Assembly (NCBI RefSeq): GCF_017994015.1
Contig: NZ_JAGOLP010000003.1
Coordinates: forward strand, 1-64,000
Direction: 5' to 3'
Length of the DNA: 64,000 bases
Origin: Ferrovibrio sp.
Lineage (GTDB): Bacteria > Pseudomonadota > Alphaproteobacteria > Ferrovibrionales > Ferrovibrionaceae
In this document: piece by piece, positions 15,020 through 24,111 of the stretch
Layout: each line of letters starts with the position of its first letter
Numbering within the stretch: the first letter of the stretch is position 1
The notes under the pieces: generated by a model
Databases searched by the model: none
What the model was told of the DNA's origin: nothing
The model's input: the letters and a program-made list of their open reading frames with translations, nothing else
Program-made: the position numbers and the translations under genes

Positions 15020-17065
15020 ATGGCCGATAGCGCCGCCAATCCGGGAGTACAGGCCAAGCCGAGCGTTGAGCATGGGCAGGAGCCGCGCCCGGATGAGCGT
15101 ATGGTGGAGGATCTGGCTTATCGCCGGCAGCGCCCGATTGTGCAGGCCCTGTTTTGCGTCCTGACCATCCTGGCGATCCTGCTGGTGCTGAACCAGCAAT
15201 TTAATCTCGCCCTGTTCAGCGGCATCGTGTTTATCGACAATCTGTATCTGTTTTTGCTGGTGGCCTTCACCCTGCCGCTGGTTTTCCTGGCCTACCCGGC
15301 GGCACCCCGGCTGGAACGCTTTGGCCGCGTGCTGGGCCTGCCGGCGCATGACTGGCTGATCGCGATAGCGGTGCTGGCTGCCCTGCTGTGGTTTGCCACC
15401 AAGTCGAATGTCATCCTGGGCGAAGGCTGGGAATTTGCTGCGCCACCGCCGGCGCAATGGCTGGGCCTGCTGCTCTGGCTGCTGATCCTGGAAAGCCTGC
15501 GCCGCACCGGCGGTACGCCGATCACCTTGATCGTGCTGGCAATTTCGCTTTATCCGGTGGTGGCCGACATTATGCCCGGGCCGATCAAGGGGGTGCAGAC
15601 CAGCTTCCTCGACACCATGGCCTATCATATCGTTTCAGCCGAAAGCGCCTTCGGCATCCCGATGCGGGCCTTTGGCGAGATTGTGATCGGCTTTATCGTT
15701 TTCGGCGTCGCGCTGAACCATACCGGCGGCGGCAAGTTCTTCAATGATGTTGCCTTCGCCCTGGTCGGGCGCTGGCGCGGCGGCGCCGCCCAGGTCGGCG
15801 TGATTTCCTCGGCGCTGCAAGGCTCGATCTCGGGCAGTGTGATCTCGAATGTGATTTCTTCTGGCGTCGTCACCATCCCAGCGATGAAACGCACCGGCTT
15901 CCGCGGCGATTATGCCGGCGGTGTGGAAGCCGTGGCCAGCACCGGCGCGGTGCTGATGCCGCCGGTGATGGGCTCCACCGCCTTTGTGATGGCCAGTTTT
16001 CTCGGCATCAGCTACACCGAAATCGCCCTGGCCGCCGCCATTCCGGCCCTGTTGTTTTACTTTGGCCTTTCGGTGCAGATCGATGCCTATGCGGCGCGGC
16101 TTGGCCTGCGCGGCATGCGGCCCGATGAATTGCCGCGCCTGGGCGAAACCCTGCGCCAGGGCTGGCTCTATATCCTGGTTTTTGTGGTGCTAGTTTTCCT
16201 GATGGTGAACGAGCAGCGCGAGGCCACGGCGCCTTTCGCCGCCACGGCTTTGCTGCTGGTGATCAACCAGCTACTGCCGCGCAACCGGCTGACCTGGGCC
16301 TCGCTGGTTGAATTGCTGGCCGCTATCGGCCGCGCGCTGGCCGAATTGGTGGCGATCCTGGCCGGTGTCGGCTTCATCATCGGCGCCTTCTCGATGACCG
16401 GCCTGGCCGGCACACTGGCCAATGACCTGGTTTATCTGGCCGGCGACAATGCCCTGATCCTGCTGCTGATGGGGGCGATCACCAGCTTCATCTTCGGCAT
16501 GGGGATGACGGTGACGGCCTGCTACATCTTCCTGGCCATCGTGCTGGCGCCGCCGCTGGTCAAGGCCGGGCTGGACCCATTGGCCGTGCATCTGTTCATC
16601 ATGTATTGGGGCATGATCTCGTTCATCACGCCGCCGGTGGCCCTGGCTGCCTTTGCCGCCGCGCCGCTGGCCCGCACCTCGCCGTTTGCCATCGGCTTCC
16701 AGGCGGTGCGGCTCGGCGCCATCATCTACATTGTGCCATTCTTCTTTGTGCTCAACCCGGCGCTGATCCTGAAAGGCACGCCCTGGGAAGTGGCCGAAGT
16801 GTTGATCACCGCCTTTCCCGGCGTGGCGCTGATCGCCTCGGCTTTGCAAGGTTATGTGCTGTGGGGTGGCCGGCTGGATGGCAGCGCCCAGCGTGTGCTG
16901 GCGCGTGTGCTGCTGCTGGTGGGCGGTTTTGCCCTGGCGGCACCGGGCGGCCGCCTGATCCCGGTTGATAACATCCTGCTGGCCGCCATTGGCGTGGCCT
17001 GCGCCGCCGCTGCCTTTCTATTGCTGCGACTGGCCGGCAAGACTGAATTACAAACTGCCGCGTAA
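15020..17065 (+). CDS. TRAP transporter fused permease (DctQM, 4TM/12TM type)
   Basis: This 681-residue membrane protein is the fused small (DctQ-like) and large (DctM-like) permease typical of TAXI-TRAP systems. The DctM part has VGVISSALQGSISGSVISNV, GGVEAVASTGAVLMPPVMGS, FGMGMTVTACYIFLAIVLAPPLV, and the late HLFIMYWGMISFITPPVALAAFAAA motif. About 16-18 membrane segments are visible. Such transporters use a sodium gradient to import organic acids delivered by a periplasmic binding protein. The TAXI protein follows 30 bp downstream. Confidence 0.95.
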   Translation: MADSAANPGVQAKPSVEHGQEPRPDERMVEDLAYRRQRPIVQALFCVLTILAILLVLNQQFNLALFSGIVFIDNLYLFLLVAFTLPLVFLAYPAAPRLERFGRVLGLPAHDWLIAIAVLAALLWFATKSNVILGEGWEFAAPPPAQWLGLLLWLLILESLRRTGGTPITLIVLAISLYPVVADIMPGPIKGVQTSFLDTMAYHIVSAESAFGIPMRAFGEIVIGFIVFGVALNHTGGGKFFNDVAFALVGRWRGGAAQVGVISSALQGSISGSVISNVISSGVVTIPAMKRTGFRGDYAGGVEAVASTGAVLMPPVMGSTAFVMASFLGISYTEIALAAAIPALLFYFGLSVQIDAYAARLGLRGMRPDELPRLGETLRQGWLYILVFVVLVFLMVNEQREATAPFAATALLLVINQLLPRNRLTWASLVELLAAIGRALAELVAILAGVGFIIGAFSMTGLAGTLANDLVYLAGDNALILLLMGAITSFIFGMGMTVTACYIFLAIVLAPPLVKAGLDPLAVHLFIMYWGMISFITPPVALAAFAAAPLARTSPFAIGFQAVRLGAIIYIVPFFFVLNPALILKGTPWEVAEVLITAFPGVALIASALQGYVLWGGRLDGSAQRVLARVLLLVGGFALAAPGGRLIPVDNILLAAIGVACAAAAFLLLRLAGKTELQTAA

Positions 17066-17095
17066 TCACAAGAAACCACCAAGGAGGAACCAAGC

Positions 17096-18262
17096 ATGCG
17101 TCATTATTCATTCAAAAGCCTGGCTGCCGGTGCGGCCCTGGCCGTTTTGGCTGCCGCCCCCGGCGCGCAAGCCCAGGGCAAATTGCCCGACCAGTTGACC
17201 TGGACCGCCTATGATGTCGGCTCCGGCGGCTACAATCAGGCCGTTGCCGTGGGCAATGCGCTGAAGAACAAGCTGAACGTGACCCTGCGTGTGCTGCCCG
17301 GCAAGAATGACGTGTCGCGCACCGTGCCGCTGCGCGAAGGCAAGGTGCCGTTCTCGGCCAATGGTGTTGGCGGCACCTATATGGCGCAGGAAGCGGTGTA
17401 TGAATTCGGCGGCAAGGATTGGGGTCCGCAGCCGGTGCGGTCGCTGCTGCTGAACAATTCCGATGCGCTGCTTACCGTGGTCACGGCCAAGGATGCCAAT
17501 ATCAAGACCATGGCCGACATGAAGGGCAAGCGGGTTGCCTGGGTGGTGGGCGCCCCATCGCTGAATCAGAATATCACCGCCCTGCTGGCCTATGCCAACC
17601 TGACCTGGGCTGATGTGCAGAAGGTGGAATTCGGCGGCTTCGGCCCGGCGATGCAGGGTATCATCAACAATCAGGTGGATGCAGCCTTTGCCTCCACCAT
17701 CTCGGGCCAGGCCTATCAGCTGGCCTCCAGCCCGCGCGGCATCGCCTATCCCACCGTGCCGCATGGCGACAAGGAAGGCTGGAAGCGGCTGAAGGCCAAG
17801 GCGCCGTTCTATGTGCCGTTCTATGGCGCCGAAGGCCCGGAAATGAGCGCCAGCAACAAGGTTGAAGGCGCCACCTATCCCTATCCGGTGCTGATGACCT
17901 ATGCCGCAGTGGATAAGGGTCAGGTCTATGCCATGACCAAGGCGATGGTGGAATTGTATAACGAGTACAAGGACGCCGCGCCGGGCAATGTCGGCTGGGA
18001 TATCAAGCGCCAGGTATTCGACTGGGTGGTGCCGGTGCATGAAGGCGCCGTGCAATACTTCAAGGAAATCGGCGTCTGGAAGCCGGAATATGACAAGAAC
18101 AATGCCGCGCTGATCGAGCGCCAGAAGACCATGAACGATGCCTGGGAAGCCTATAAGAAGACCGCGCCTGCCGATGACGCCGCCTTTGCCAAAGGCTGGA
18201 TGAAGGCGCGTGCCGATGCGCTGGCGGCGAAGAAAATGGATGTGTTCCTCGCCGAATGGTAA
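17096..18262 (+). CDS. TAXI family TRAP transporter solute-binding protein
   Basis: This 388-residue protein starts with a signal peptide (MRHYSFKSLAAGAALAVLAAAPGAQAQ, cleavage near residue 27). The mature protein has the TAXI-type binding fold: TAYDVGSGGYNQAVAVGNAL, KGKRVAWVVGAPSLNQNITALLA, and GFGPAMQGIINNQVDAAFAS. It delivers an unknown substrate to the fused permease encoded just upstream. An AAGGAGGAACC ribosome-binding site precedes the start. A strong terminator follows at 18287-18317. Confidence 0.93.
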   Translation: MRHYSFKSLAAGAALAVLAAAPGAQAQGKLPDQLTWTAYDVGSGGYNQAVAVGNALKNKLNVTLRVLPGKNDVSRTVPLREGKVPFSANGVGGTYMAQEAVYEFGGKDWGPQPVRSLLLNNSDALLTVVTAKDANIKTMADMKGKRVAWVVGAPSLNQNITALLAYANLTWADVQKVEFGGFGPAMQGIINNQVDAAFASTISGQAYQLASSPRGIAYPTVPHGDKEGWKRLKAKAPFYVPFYGAEGPEMSASNKVEGATYPYPVLMTYAAVDKGQVYAMTKAMVELYNEYKDAAPGNVGWDIKRQVFDWVVPVHEGAVQYFKEIGVWKPEYDKNNAALIERQKTMNDAWEAYKKTAPADDAAFAKGWMKARADALAAKKMDVFLAEW

Positions 18263-18286
18263 GGCCGCCGCCATTGCTCTAGTATG

Positions 18287-18317
18287 GGCCCGCCGGCGCA
18301 ATCCGGCGGGCCTTTTT
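18287..18317 (+). terminator. Rho-independent terminator of the TRAP operon
   Basis: The arms GGCCCGCCGG and CCGGCGGGCC form a perfect ten-pair stem with a six-base loop, followed by TTTTTCTTTT. It is 24 bases after the TAXI gene stop. Confidence 0.93.
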
Positions 18318-18342
18318 CTTTTCACTTTTCGCCGGAATTCTT

Positions 18343-18732
18343 ATGATCGATACGATCCGTGGCAGTGCGATCCCGATGCTGCCCTCAACCAACCTGGATA
18401 TTACCGAACGCTTTTATGGCGTGCTGGGTTTTGAACGCGCCGCACGCCACCCGGATTACATGGTGCTGCTGCTCGGCGAGCTGGAATTACATTTCGCCTG
18501 GCTCGGCGACGATCCGGAAATGACGCTCGACCCGCACGCCAATTTTGCCGGCTGCTATCTGCGGGTGGAGAATGCCGATCTGCTGCATGAAGCCTGGAGC
18601 CAGACCCCCGCCGCCGAACGGATGGATGAGATCGAGGACAAACCCTGGGGCCTGCGTGAATTCCATCTGGTTGATCCCGATGGCAACCTGCTGCGCATCG
18701 GCCATCTGCTCGGCGAGCCGAATGTAGCCTGA
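18343..18732 (+). CDS. VOC superfamily (glyoxalase/bleomycin-resistance-like) protein
   Basis: This 129-residue protein has the two-module VOC fold. The first beta-alpha unit begins AIPMLPSTNLDITERFYGVLGFERAARHPDYM, and the second ends WGLREFHLVDPDGNLLRIGH. The sequence resembles bleomycin-binding (Ble/Shble-like) members, which sequester the drug rather than catalyse a reaction. Enzymatic or resistance function cannot be decided. It stands alone after the TRAP terminator. Confidence 0.85.
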   Translation: MIDTIRGSAIPMLPSTNLDITERFYGVLGFERAARHPDYMVLLLGELELHFAWLGDDPEMTLDPHANFAGCYLRVENADLLHEAWSQTPAAERMDEIEDKPWGLREFHLVDPDGNLLRIGHLLGEPNVA

Positions 18733-18801
18733 CAATTCAACGATTCCGTATCCCTGCCGCGACGATTTAAGATCACGGCAAATCGATTCGGAGCCGCCCC
18801 C

Positions 18802-19320
18802 ATGCCTTCGCTTTTGCTACAGCAGACACAGCAATTCGCCCGCTACAACCAATGGGCCAACCAGCGCATCTATGCCGCCACCGAAAAACTGCCGCCGGCA
18901 ATCTATCATGCCGAACGGCCGAGTTTCTTCGGCAGCCTGCATGCCACGCTCAATCATATCCTGGTGGGTGACAGCGTGTGGTTCGGCCGCTTCACCGCCA
19001 CGGCCACGCCGCATATCCAGAAGCTGAACCAGATCCTGCATGCCGATTTTGCCCCACTCTGGGCAGCGCGACAGGCCATGGATGCGCGTATCGTCAGCTT
19101 TGCCGATGCGCTGGATGATGACCGCCTCGCCGCTGAACTGGACTACACCAATATGAGCGGCAAGCCATTCCGCCAGCCGCTGGCACCGCTGCTGGCGCAT
19201 TTTTTCAACCACCAGGCCCATCATCGCGGCCAGGCGCACCAGCTGCTCAGCATGTGTGCGCCGGATCGTGAACCGCCGGAACTGGACCTGATCTATTTCC
19301 TGCGCGAAGCAATAAGCTGA
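18802..19320 (+). CDS. DinB family protein (putative metal-dependent transferase)
   Basis: This 172-residue four-helix protein starts QQTQQFARYNQWANQRIYAA, a typical DinB-family opening. The likely metal-binding His residues are in ATLNHILVGDSVW (first) and FFNHQAHHRGQAHQLL (second and third). DinB/YfiT-like proteins bind a divalent metal and some transfer thiol cofactors such as glutathione or bacillithiol; the substrate here is unknown. It is convergent with the PAS-domain gene, only 3 bp from its end. Confidence 0.88.
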   Translation: MPSLLLQQTQQFARYNQWANQRIYAATEKLPPAIYHAERPSFFGSLHATLNHILVGDSVWFGRFTATATPHIQKLNQILHADFAPLWAARQAMDARIVSFADALDDDRLAAELDYTNMSGKPFRQPLAPLLAHFFNHQAHHRGQAHQLLSMCAPDREPPELDLIYFLREAIS

Positions 19321-19323
19321 TTT

Positions 19324-19872
19324 TCAGCCTGTCGCCGCCAGCGCCTCGGCATCGATCTGCGCACTGGCATCAATGCCATAAGGGCAGAGCGGGGCGTTAT
19401 CGGGATAAAGTTGAGCGGCAATAAGGCGCTCAACCTGCTTGCCGCCCATTGGTAGCACCAGGAATTCCACCGGATAATAACGGCCGAGCAGCCGGCGTGA
19501 GATGCCGGCATAAACCGGCTGGCGCTGCTCTGCCACCAGATTGCAGACCTTGAGCGCGGCAGCGGCGAAATCGCTTTCGCCATGGCGATCCAGCCAGGTG
19601 CCGGTGCGATCCTTGCCCTGGCGATCTACAATATTGGTGCCGACCAGGCGATAGCGGAAACGCCGCCGGCCCAGCCCGTCGCGCACCACATCGATCAGCA
19701 CCAGCGAACCAAGCAGATAGCGCAAATGCAGTGGATCGGCAAAGCTGGTACCGGGCAGCCCGCGCCACAAAGCCGCCCGCTGCCAATCCTCAAACAATCG
19801 GCTGAGGCGCGGCTCGGCCAATTGCTCATTGGCGGTCAGGAGGCGAAAGGCGGCGTTGCGGTTTGGCATCAC
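19324..19872 (-). CDS. PAS-domain protein (PAS_5-like, alphaproteobacterial family)
   Basis: This 182-residue soluble protein has no output domain. It begins with a helical part (LSRLFEDWQRAALWRGLPGTSF) and a PAS_5-like core with LRYLLGSLVLIDVVRDGLGRRRFRYRLVGTNIVDRQGKDRTG and YPVEFLVLPMGGKQVERLI. Small proteins of this type are widespread in Rhodospirillales and their roles are mostly unknown, often near signalling genes. The likely start is the ATG-ATG pair at 19872. It is convergent with the DinB gene. Confidence 0.8.
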   Translation of the reverse strand: MMPNRNAAFRLLTANEQLAEPRLSRLFEDWQRAALWRGLPGTSFADPLHLRYLLGSLVLIDVVRDGLGRRRFRYRLVGTNIVDRQGKDRTGTWLDRHGESDFAAAALKVCNLVAEQRQPVYAGISRRLLGRYYPVEFLVLPMGGKQVERLIAAQLYPDNAPLCPYGIDASAQIDAEALAATG

Positions 19873-19920
19873 CGCTACTAAACGCCAGAAACATTGCCGG
19901 GTGATTAACGAGGTGGGTTT

Positions 19921-21150
19921 TTACAACTGTGAATAATTGATGGCGCCATGGCGATCCAGCGGCTGGCCGCCCTCGGGCATCGGGTATTTCAGCCCGGCGG
20001 CGCAGTTGAACAGCACCACACGGTCGCCCTTGCCGATACGGCCCTCGGCCAGCGCCTGCTTGTAGGCGGCATAGGTGGCGGCGCCTTCCGGGCAGAGCAG
20101 GAAACCCTCATGCTTGGCCACATCATGCAGCGCCTGGGTGATGGCGGCATCCTCCACTGCTATGGCGAAGCCGTTGGAATTGCGCACCGCATCCAGGATC
20201 AGGAAATCGCCGATGGCGGCCGGCACGCGGATGCCGGCGGCAACCGTGTGGGCATTTTCCCACAAAGCCGCATGGCGCTGGTTGCCCTGCCAGGCGCGCA
20301 CGATGGGGGCGCAGCCAGCGGCCTGCACGGCAATCATCTTTGGCCGCTTGCTGCCGATAAAGCCGATCGCCTCCAATTCATCAAATGCCTTCCACATGCC
20401 GATCAGGCCGGTGCCGCCGCCGGTGGGATAAAAAATCGCATCAGGCAATTCCCAGCCAAGCTGCTCGGCCAGTTCCAGCCCCATGGTCTTTTTGCCTTCA
20501 ATACGATACGGCTCCTTCAATGTGGAGGTATCAAACCAGCCGGCTTCCGCCTTGCCGGCGCCCACCAGCTTGCCGCAATCATTGATCAGGCCGTTGACCT
20601 TGTAGAGCCGCGCGCCCTGCAACGCGATTTCGTTCATGTTCACCGCCGGCGTGTCATCCGGGCAGAATACCACGGTCTCGATCCCGGCACGGCTGGCATA
20701 GGCGGCCAGGGCGGCGCCGGCATTGCCATTGGTCGGCATCGCCATCTTGCTGATGCCGAGTTCCTTGGCCATGCACACCGCCAGCGCCAGGCCGCGCGCC
20801 TTGAACGAACCGGTGGGAAGCCGGCCTTCATCCTTCACCAGCAAATCGCCGCTGGCGCCCAGTTCGCGCGCCAGCCTGGGCAGCGGGATCAGCGGCGTCA
20901 CCACTTCGCCCAGCGACACGATATTCTCGGCCTTACGCACCGGCAGCATTTCGCGATAGCGCCACCAGCTCCAATCACGCTCGCGCAGCTTCTCCTTGGT
21001 GAACACCTTGCGGATACCATCAAGATCGTAGCGCACCAGGATCGGATAACCCTGCGGCGACAGATTGTGGATGGTATCAGCCGGCAGGCGCTCGCCGGTC
21101 ATGCCGCATTCCAGATGGGTGACAAAACTCGGCAATTCAGGGAAGCGCAT
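19921..21150 (-). CDS. thrC: Threonine synthase-like PLP enzyme
   Basis: This 409-residue enzyme belongs to PLP fold type II. The pyridoxal lysine lies in LPTGSFKARG (residues about 110-119). The phosphate-binding loop region is PTNGNAGAALAAYASRAGI, and a Gly-rich YPTGGGTGLIGMWKAF motif is present. The N-terminus THLECGMTGERLP matches threonine synthases that carry a short Cys-containing head. It converts O-phosphohomoserine to threonine if the assignment holds; a cysteate/diaminopropionate-type enzyme is a less likely alternative. It lies 11 bp from the WD40 gene on the same strand. Confidence 0.88.
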   Translation of the reverse strand: MRFPELPSFVTHLECGMTGERLPADTIHNLSPQGYPILVRYDLDGIRKVFTKEKLRERDWSWWRYREMLPVRKAENIVSLGEVVTPLIPLPRLARELGASGDLLVKDEGRLPTGSFKARGLALAVCMAKELGISKMAMPTNGNAGAALAAYASRAGIETVVFCPDDTPAVNMNEIALQGARLYKVNGLINDCGKLVGAGKAEAGWFDTSTLKEPYRIEGKKTMGLELAEQLGWELPDAIFYPTGGGTGLIGMWKAFDELEAIGFIGSKRPKMIAVQAAGCAPIVRAWQGNQRHAALWENAHTVAAGIRVPAAIGDFLILDAVRNSNGFAIAVEDAAITQALHDVAKHEGFLLCPEGAATYAAYKQALAEGRIGKGDRVVLFNCAAGLKYPMPEGGQPLDRHGAINYSQL

Positions 21151-21161
21151 TGGCAGATTCC

Positions 21162-22193
21162 TCAGCTTTCAAAATCGATCAGCGCGGCGGCACCATCTTC
21201 GCAGCCAAGTGCCAGCCAGCGGCCATCGCGGCTCCAGCTCATGCAGGCAATCGGTGCCGGCCCGAGTTTTTCCAGCGGAATGCTGCGCTCATCGGAAATA
21301 CGGCCCAGCGTCAGCCCGCCTTCGGCATCGCCGGAAGCCAGGATATTGAGTTTGGGATGAAAGGCCACGGCAGTGACCAGCAGGCCCTGGTTCATTTCCA
21401 GCGGCGTTGAACCCATCGGCCCCTTGCCGCCGCAATGCCAGCAGATCACCGCTTCGGCGCCGCTGCTGGCGAGCCATTTGCCATCGGCCGACCAGCTCAG
21501 GTTGCGCGGCTTGGCCGGATAGCCGCTCATGCGCATGTCGGCGAAATCCTCGGTGCGCCAGCCATGCAATTCGTTTTCCTGCGTTGCTGTGATGATGAAG
21601 CGGCCATTGGGGCTCCAGGTCAGCGCCACATGGCTGCCACGCCATTCCAGGCGTTTCGGCGTCTGGACACCCTCTTTGGCCCACCACAGCGTGACACCGT
21701 TGTAATGCGCCACCGCCAGCCGCTTGCCTTTCGGGTTGAAGGCCAGGCCGGCCACCGTGCTGGGATGATCGGTGATCGACGCATTGATCTTGCCGCGCAG
21801 GTCAACCAGGCCGGCTTCCTTGCCGGCGCCGAAGGCGATCAGCCCGCCTTCCGCCGCCACGGCAATCTGCTCGATCCATTTGCGCGGCCGTTCGGCAAGA
21901 ATACGCGCTTCGCCGTCCAGCGGCGTATAGACCAGCTTGCCGTCATCACCGCCGGAAATGAAGCCACGATCATCCGGCGCGGCGGCAAAGCTGAGCAGGC
22001 CGGCGGCATGTGGCCGGCGCCGCTCGGTCTGCGGCTGGTCTGGCGCCGACAGGTCACGCAGGCCGATACTGCCATCGCCCAGGCCGAAGCCGGCAACACC
22101 ATCCAGCAACACGGTGCCGATCACCGGCGCATCAAAATTCCACAGATAGGCTTTGTAGCCAAGCTTGGGTTGAGCGTCGGTATTGTCAGGCAC
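21162..22193 (-). CDS. WD40 repeat protein
   Basis: This 343-residue protein is made of WD40-type repeats, about seven blades, for example [53 protein letters not shown] and [25 protein letters not shown] at the C-terminus. There is no signal peptide, so it is probably cytoplasmic and forms a beta-propeller. The start overlaps the end of the CobW GTPase gene by 8 bases, which indicates translational coupling. The pairing suggests a role in metal-protein maturation, but no enzymatic function can be assigned. Confidence 0.9.
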   Translation of the reverse strand: MPDNTDAQPKLGYKAYLWNFDAPVIGTVLLDGVAGFGLGDGSIGLRDLSAPDQPQTERRRPHAAGLLSFAAAPDDRGFISGGDDGKLVYTPLDGEARILAERPRKWIEQIAVAAEGGLIAFGAGKEAGLVDLRGKINASITDHPSTVAGLAFNPKGKRLAVAHYNGVTLWWAKEGVQTPKRLEWRGSHVALTWSPNGRFIITATQENELHGWRTEDFADMRMSGYPAKPRNLSWSADGKWLASSGAEAVICWHCGGKGPMGSTPLEMNQGLLVTAVAFHPKLNILASGDAEGGLTLGRISDERSIPLEKLGPAPIACMSWSRDGRWLALGCEDGAAALIDFES

Positions 22194-23298
22194 GGCAAGC
22201 CTCGAAGCCGGCCTTCAGCTTGGCCGCATCCAGCTTGCGGCCGATGAACACCACGCGGCTGAAGCGCTTCTCATCCGGCTTCCACGGGCGCTGGAAATCA
22301 CCATCGCGGATCATGTGCACGGCCTGGAAAACAAACCGCTGGCTCTCGCCGGCAAAATCCAGAATGCCTTTGGCGCGCAGGATATCCGGGCCCTGATTGG
22401 CCAGCAGATCACTGATCCAGGCATCGAATTTCTTCACATCAACCGGCTGATCCAGGGTGAAGGAATGGCTGATCACGGATAGATCATGCACATGGTCATG
22501 GCCATGATCGTGGTCGTGGTCGTGATGATGATGGTCGTGGCCGCAATGCGCGTCATGCACATGGTCGGGATCGTCGCAATGCGCATGATCGTGCCCATGG
22601 TCGTGGGCGTGGCCGTGCCCATGATCATGGCCGTGGTCATGACCAAGTTCCTTCGACAGGAAGCCCGGCTCGATGGCCAGGATACGTTGCAGGTCAAAGG
22701 CGCCGCGATCCAGGATCAGATCCAGCGGGATGGCGCATTTCTCGGTGCGGTGGATCGGCGCCAGGCTGTTGATGGCACGGATGCGGCGCTCCACCAGGGC
22801 CAGTTCGCCCGGCGTCACCAGATCGGTCTTGTTCAGCAGGATCACATCGGCGAAGGCGATCTGCTCCTGCGCCTCGCGGCTATCGGCCAGGCGCAGCAGC
22901 AGGTGGCGCGCATCCACCACGGTGACGATGGAATCGAGTTTGGTGCGGCGCGACACGTCGTCGTCAACAAAAAAGGTCTGCGCCACCGGGCCGGGATCGG
23001 CCAGGCCGGTGGTTTCCACGATGATGCCGTCGAAACGGTCCTTACGCTTCCACAGCCCTTCAATGATGCGGATCAGGTCGCCGCGCACGGTGCAGCAGAT
23101 GCAGCCGTTATTCATCTCGAAGACTTCCTCGTCGGCATCCACCACCAGGTCGTTATCGATGCCCACTTCGCCGAATTCATTGATGATGACGGCATATTTT
23201 TTGCCGTGCGGCTCGGTCAGGATGCGATTGAGCAGGGTGGTCTTGCCGGCGCCAAGATAGCCGGTGAGCACGGTGACGGGGGTTTGTTGATCGGACAT
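22186..23298 (-). CDS. CobW/COG0523 family metal-chaperone GTPase with His-rich insert
   Basis: This 370-residue G3E GTPase has Walker [16 protein letters not shown] (residues about 12-26), the metal-binding CxCC motif ([13 protein letters not shown]), [10 protein letters not shown] and the guanine-binding NKTDLV. Residues about 218-272 are an exceptional run of His and Asp in HDHGH-type repeats, consistent with zinc or cobalt binding. The C-terminal CobW domain follows ([19 protein letters not shown]). It probably delivers zinc to client proteins; the CobW cobalamin role is less likely without cob genes nearby. It is coupled to the WD40 gene. Confidence 0.9.
   Translation of the reverse strand: MSDQQTPVTVLTGYLGAGKTTLLNRILTEPHGKKYAVIINEFGEVGIDNDLVVDADEEVFEMNNGCICCTVRGDLIRIIEGLWKRKDRFDGIIVETTGLADPGPVAQTFFVDDDVSRRTKLDSIVTVVDARHLLLRLADSREAQEQIAFADVILLNKTDLVTPGELALVERRIRAINSLAPIHRTEKCAIPLDLILDRGAFDLQRILAIEPGFLSKELGHDHGHDHGHGHAHDHGHDHAHCDDPDHVHDAHCGHDHHHHDHDHDHGHDHVHDLSVISHSFTLDQPVDVKKFDAWISDLLANQGPDILRAKGILDFAGESQRFVFQAVHMIRDGDFQRPWKPDEKRFSRVVFIGRKLDAAKLKAGFEACRA
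22487..22645 (-). repeat. His/Asp codon repeat inside the CobW GTPase gene
   Basis: Imperfect short repeats built from CATGGTCATGG and CATGATCGTGG units encode the His-Asp-Gly-rich metal-binding insert. They are in frame and form part of the protein. Confidence 0.85.
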
Positions 23299-23386
23299 GG
23301 GAAAGCCTCTGAAAACCGGTGGCCCTTATATAAGCCCCTGCCCGGCTTGAGGAAAGCCGCCCTTGCAGATGCTTTGGCCGATGCTT

Positions 23387-23416
23387 AGGATATACATTGT
23401 CTGAAACGTATATCCT
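23387..23416 (+). promoter_or_regulatory. Inverted-repeat operator of the toxin-antitoxin operon
   Basis: AGGATATAC (23387-23395) and GTATATCCT (23408-23416) are perfect nine-base arms separated by 12 bases. They are 11 bases upstream of the antitoxin ATG. AbrB-type antitoxins usually bind such palindromes to repress their own operon. Confidence 0.6.
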
Positions 23417-23427
23417 GGAGCTTGGCA

Positions 23428-23658
23428 ATGCGTGTGGCGAAATGGGGCAACAGCCTGGCCATCAGGCTGCCGAGTGCGGTGGTGCAGGCGCTGGATCTCA
23501 AGCCCGGCGACGATATCAATATCCATGTCCATGGCCGAAACGATGTCGCGCTGGGGCGCAAGATGACCCGCGAAGAGGCATTGGAGATCATGCACAAGTT
23601 GCGCAAGCCGCTACCGCCCGGCTTCAAATTTAACCGTGAAGAGGCCAATGAGCGCTGA
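23428..23658 (+). CDS. AbrB/MazE-type antitoxin
   Basis: This 76-residue protein has the SpoVT-AbrB swapped-hairpin fold: MRVAKWGNSLAIRLPSAVV, then LDLKPGDDINIHVHG. The C-terminal tail (EALEIMHKLRKPLPPGFKFNREE) would bind the toxin. The start at 23428 is placed seven bases after CTGGAG; a TTG at 23422 is in frame but less likely. It overlaps the PIN toxin gene by 11 bases, the usual coupled arrangement. Confidence 0.9.
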   Translation: MRVAKWGNSLAIRLPSAVVQALDLKPGDDINIHVHGRNDVALGRKMTREEALEIMHKLRKPLPPGFKFNREEANER

Positions 23659-24052
23659 ACGCGCCTTCTTCGACACCAACATCCTGATCTATGCCTACAC
23701 TGACGATCCACGTCGCACTGGCATAGCGGAAGATTTGGTGGTGGCCGGCGGATTGGTCAGCGTGCAGGTATTGAACGAATTCTGCGCTGTGACTCGCAGT
23801 AAGCTGAATATGCCTTGGGACCGTATCGAAACGGCACTGACCAGCATCAGACTGTTCTGTGGCGAACCACTGCCACTCAACAGCGAGACCCAGCAACGCG
23901 CCTTTTCCTTGGCTTGGGCGCATAACCTGCATATCTATGATGCCAATATCGTTGCTGCGGCCCAACTTGCCGGCTGCGCCCTGCTCTATACCGAGGATTT
24001 GCAGCATGGCCGGCATTTTGACGGGCTGAGCGTGGTCAATCCCTTCGGCTGA
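23648..24052 (+). CDS. PIN-domain toxin (VapC-like ribonuclease)
   Basis: This 134-residue PIN protein has the acidic active site. The first Asp is in AFFDTNILIYAYTDD, a Glu in QVLNEFCAVTRSK, an Asp in IYDANIVAAAQLAG and the last in LLYTEDLQHG. VapC-type toxins cut specific tRNAs or rRNA when the antitoxin is degraded. The ATG at 23648 lies inside the end of the antitoxin gene, giving translational coupling. Together with the operator at 23387 this is a complete type II module. Confidence 0.9.
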   Translation: MSAERAFFDTNILIYAYTDDPRRTGIAEDLVVAGGLVSVQVLNEFCAVTRSKLNMPWDRIETALTSIRLFCGEPLPLNSETQQRAFSLAWAHNLHIYDANIVAAAQLAGCALLYTEDLQHGRHFDGLSVVNPFG

Positions 24053-24111
24053 CCGGCCCAGACATATTTATCCCCTGGCTTTTTTCCTAGGCGGGGGCCA
24101 GAATCGGGACC

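Noticed and set aside
17108-18325. 405-codon minus-strand frame over the TAXI gene
   Set aside because: Antisense to a clear TAXI protein with signal peptide; no family features.
19948-21360. 470-codon plus-strand frame over threonine synthase
   Set aside because: Antisense shadow of a full-length PLP enzyme; composition is His/Gln/Ala-rich with no motif.
22487-22645. Repeat array resembling a CRISPR or satellite
   Set aside because: The repeats are in frame in the CobW gene and encode the His/Asp metal-binding insert; no spacers.
23323-23332. CTTATATAAG palindrome as a Zur box upstream of the CobW gene
   Set aside because: It is only a ten-base AT-rich palindrome and does not match the Zur consensus well enough to claim.
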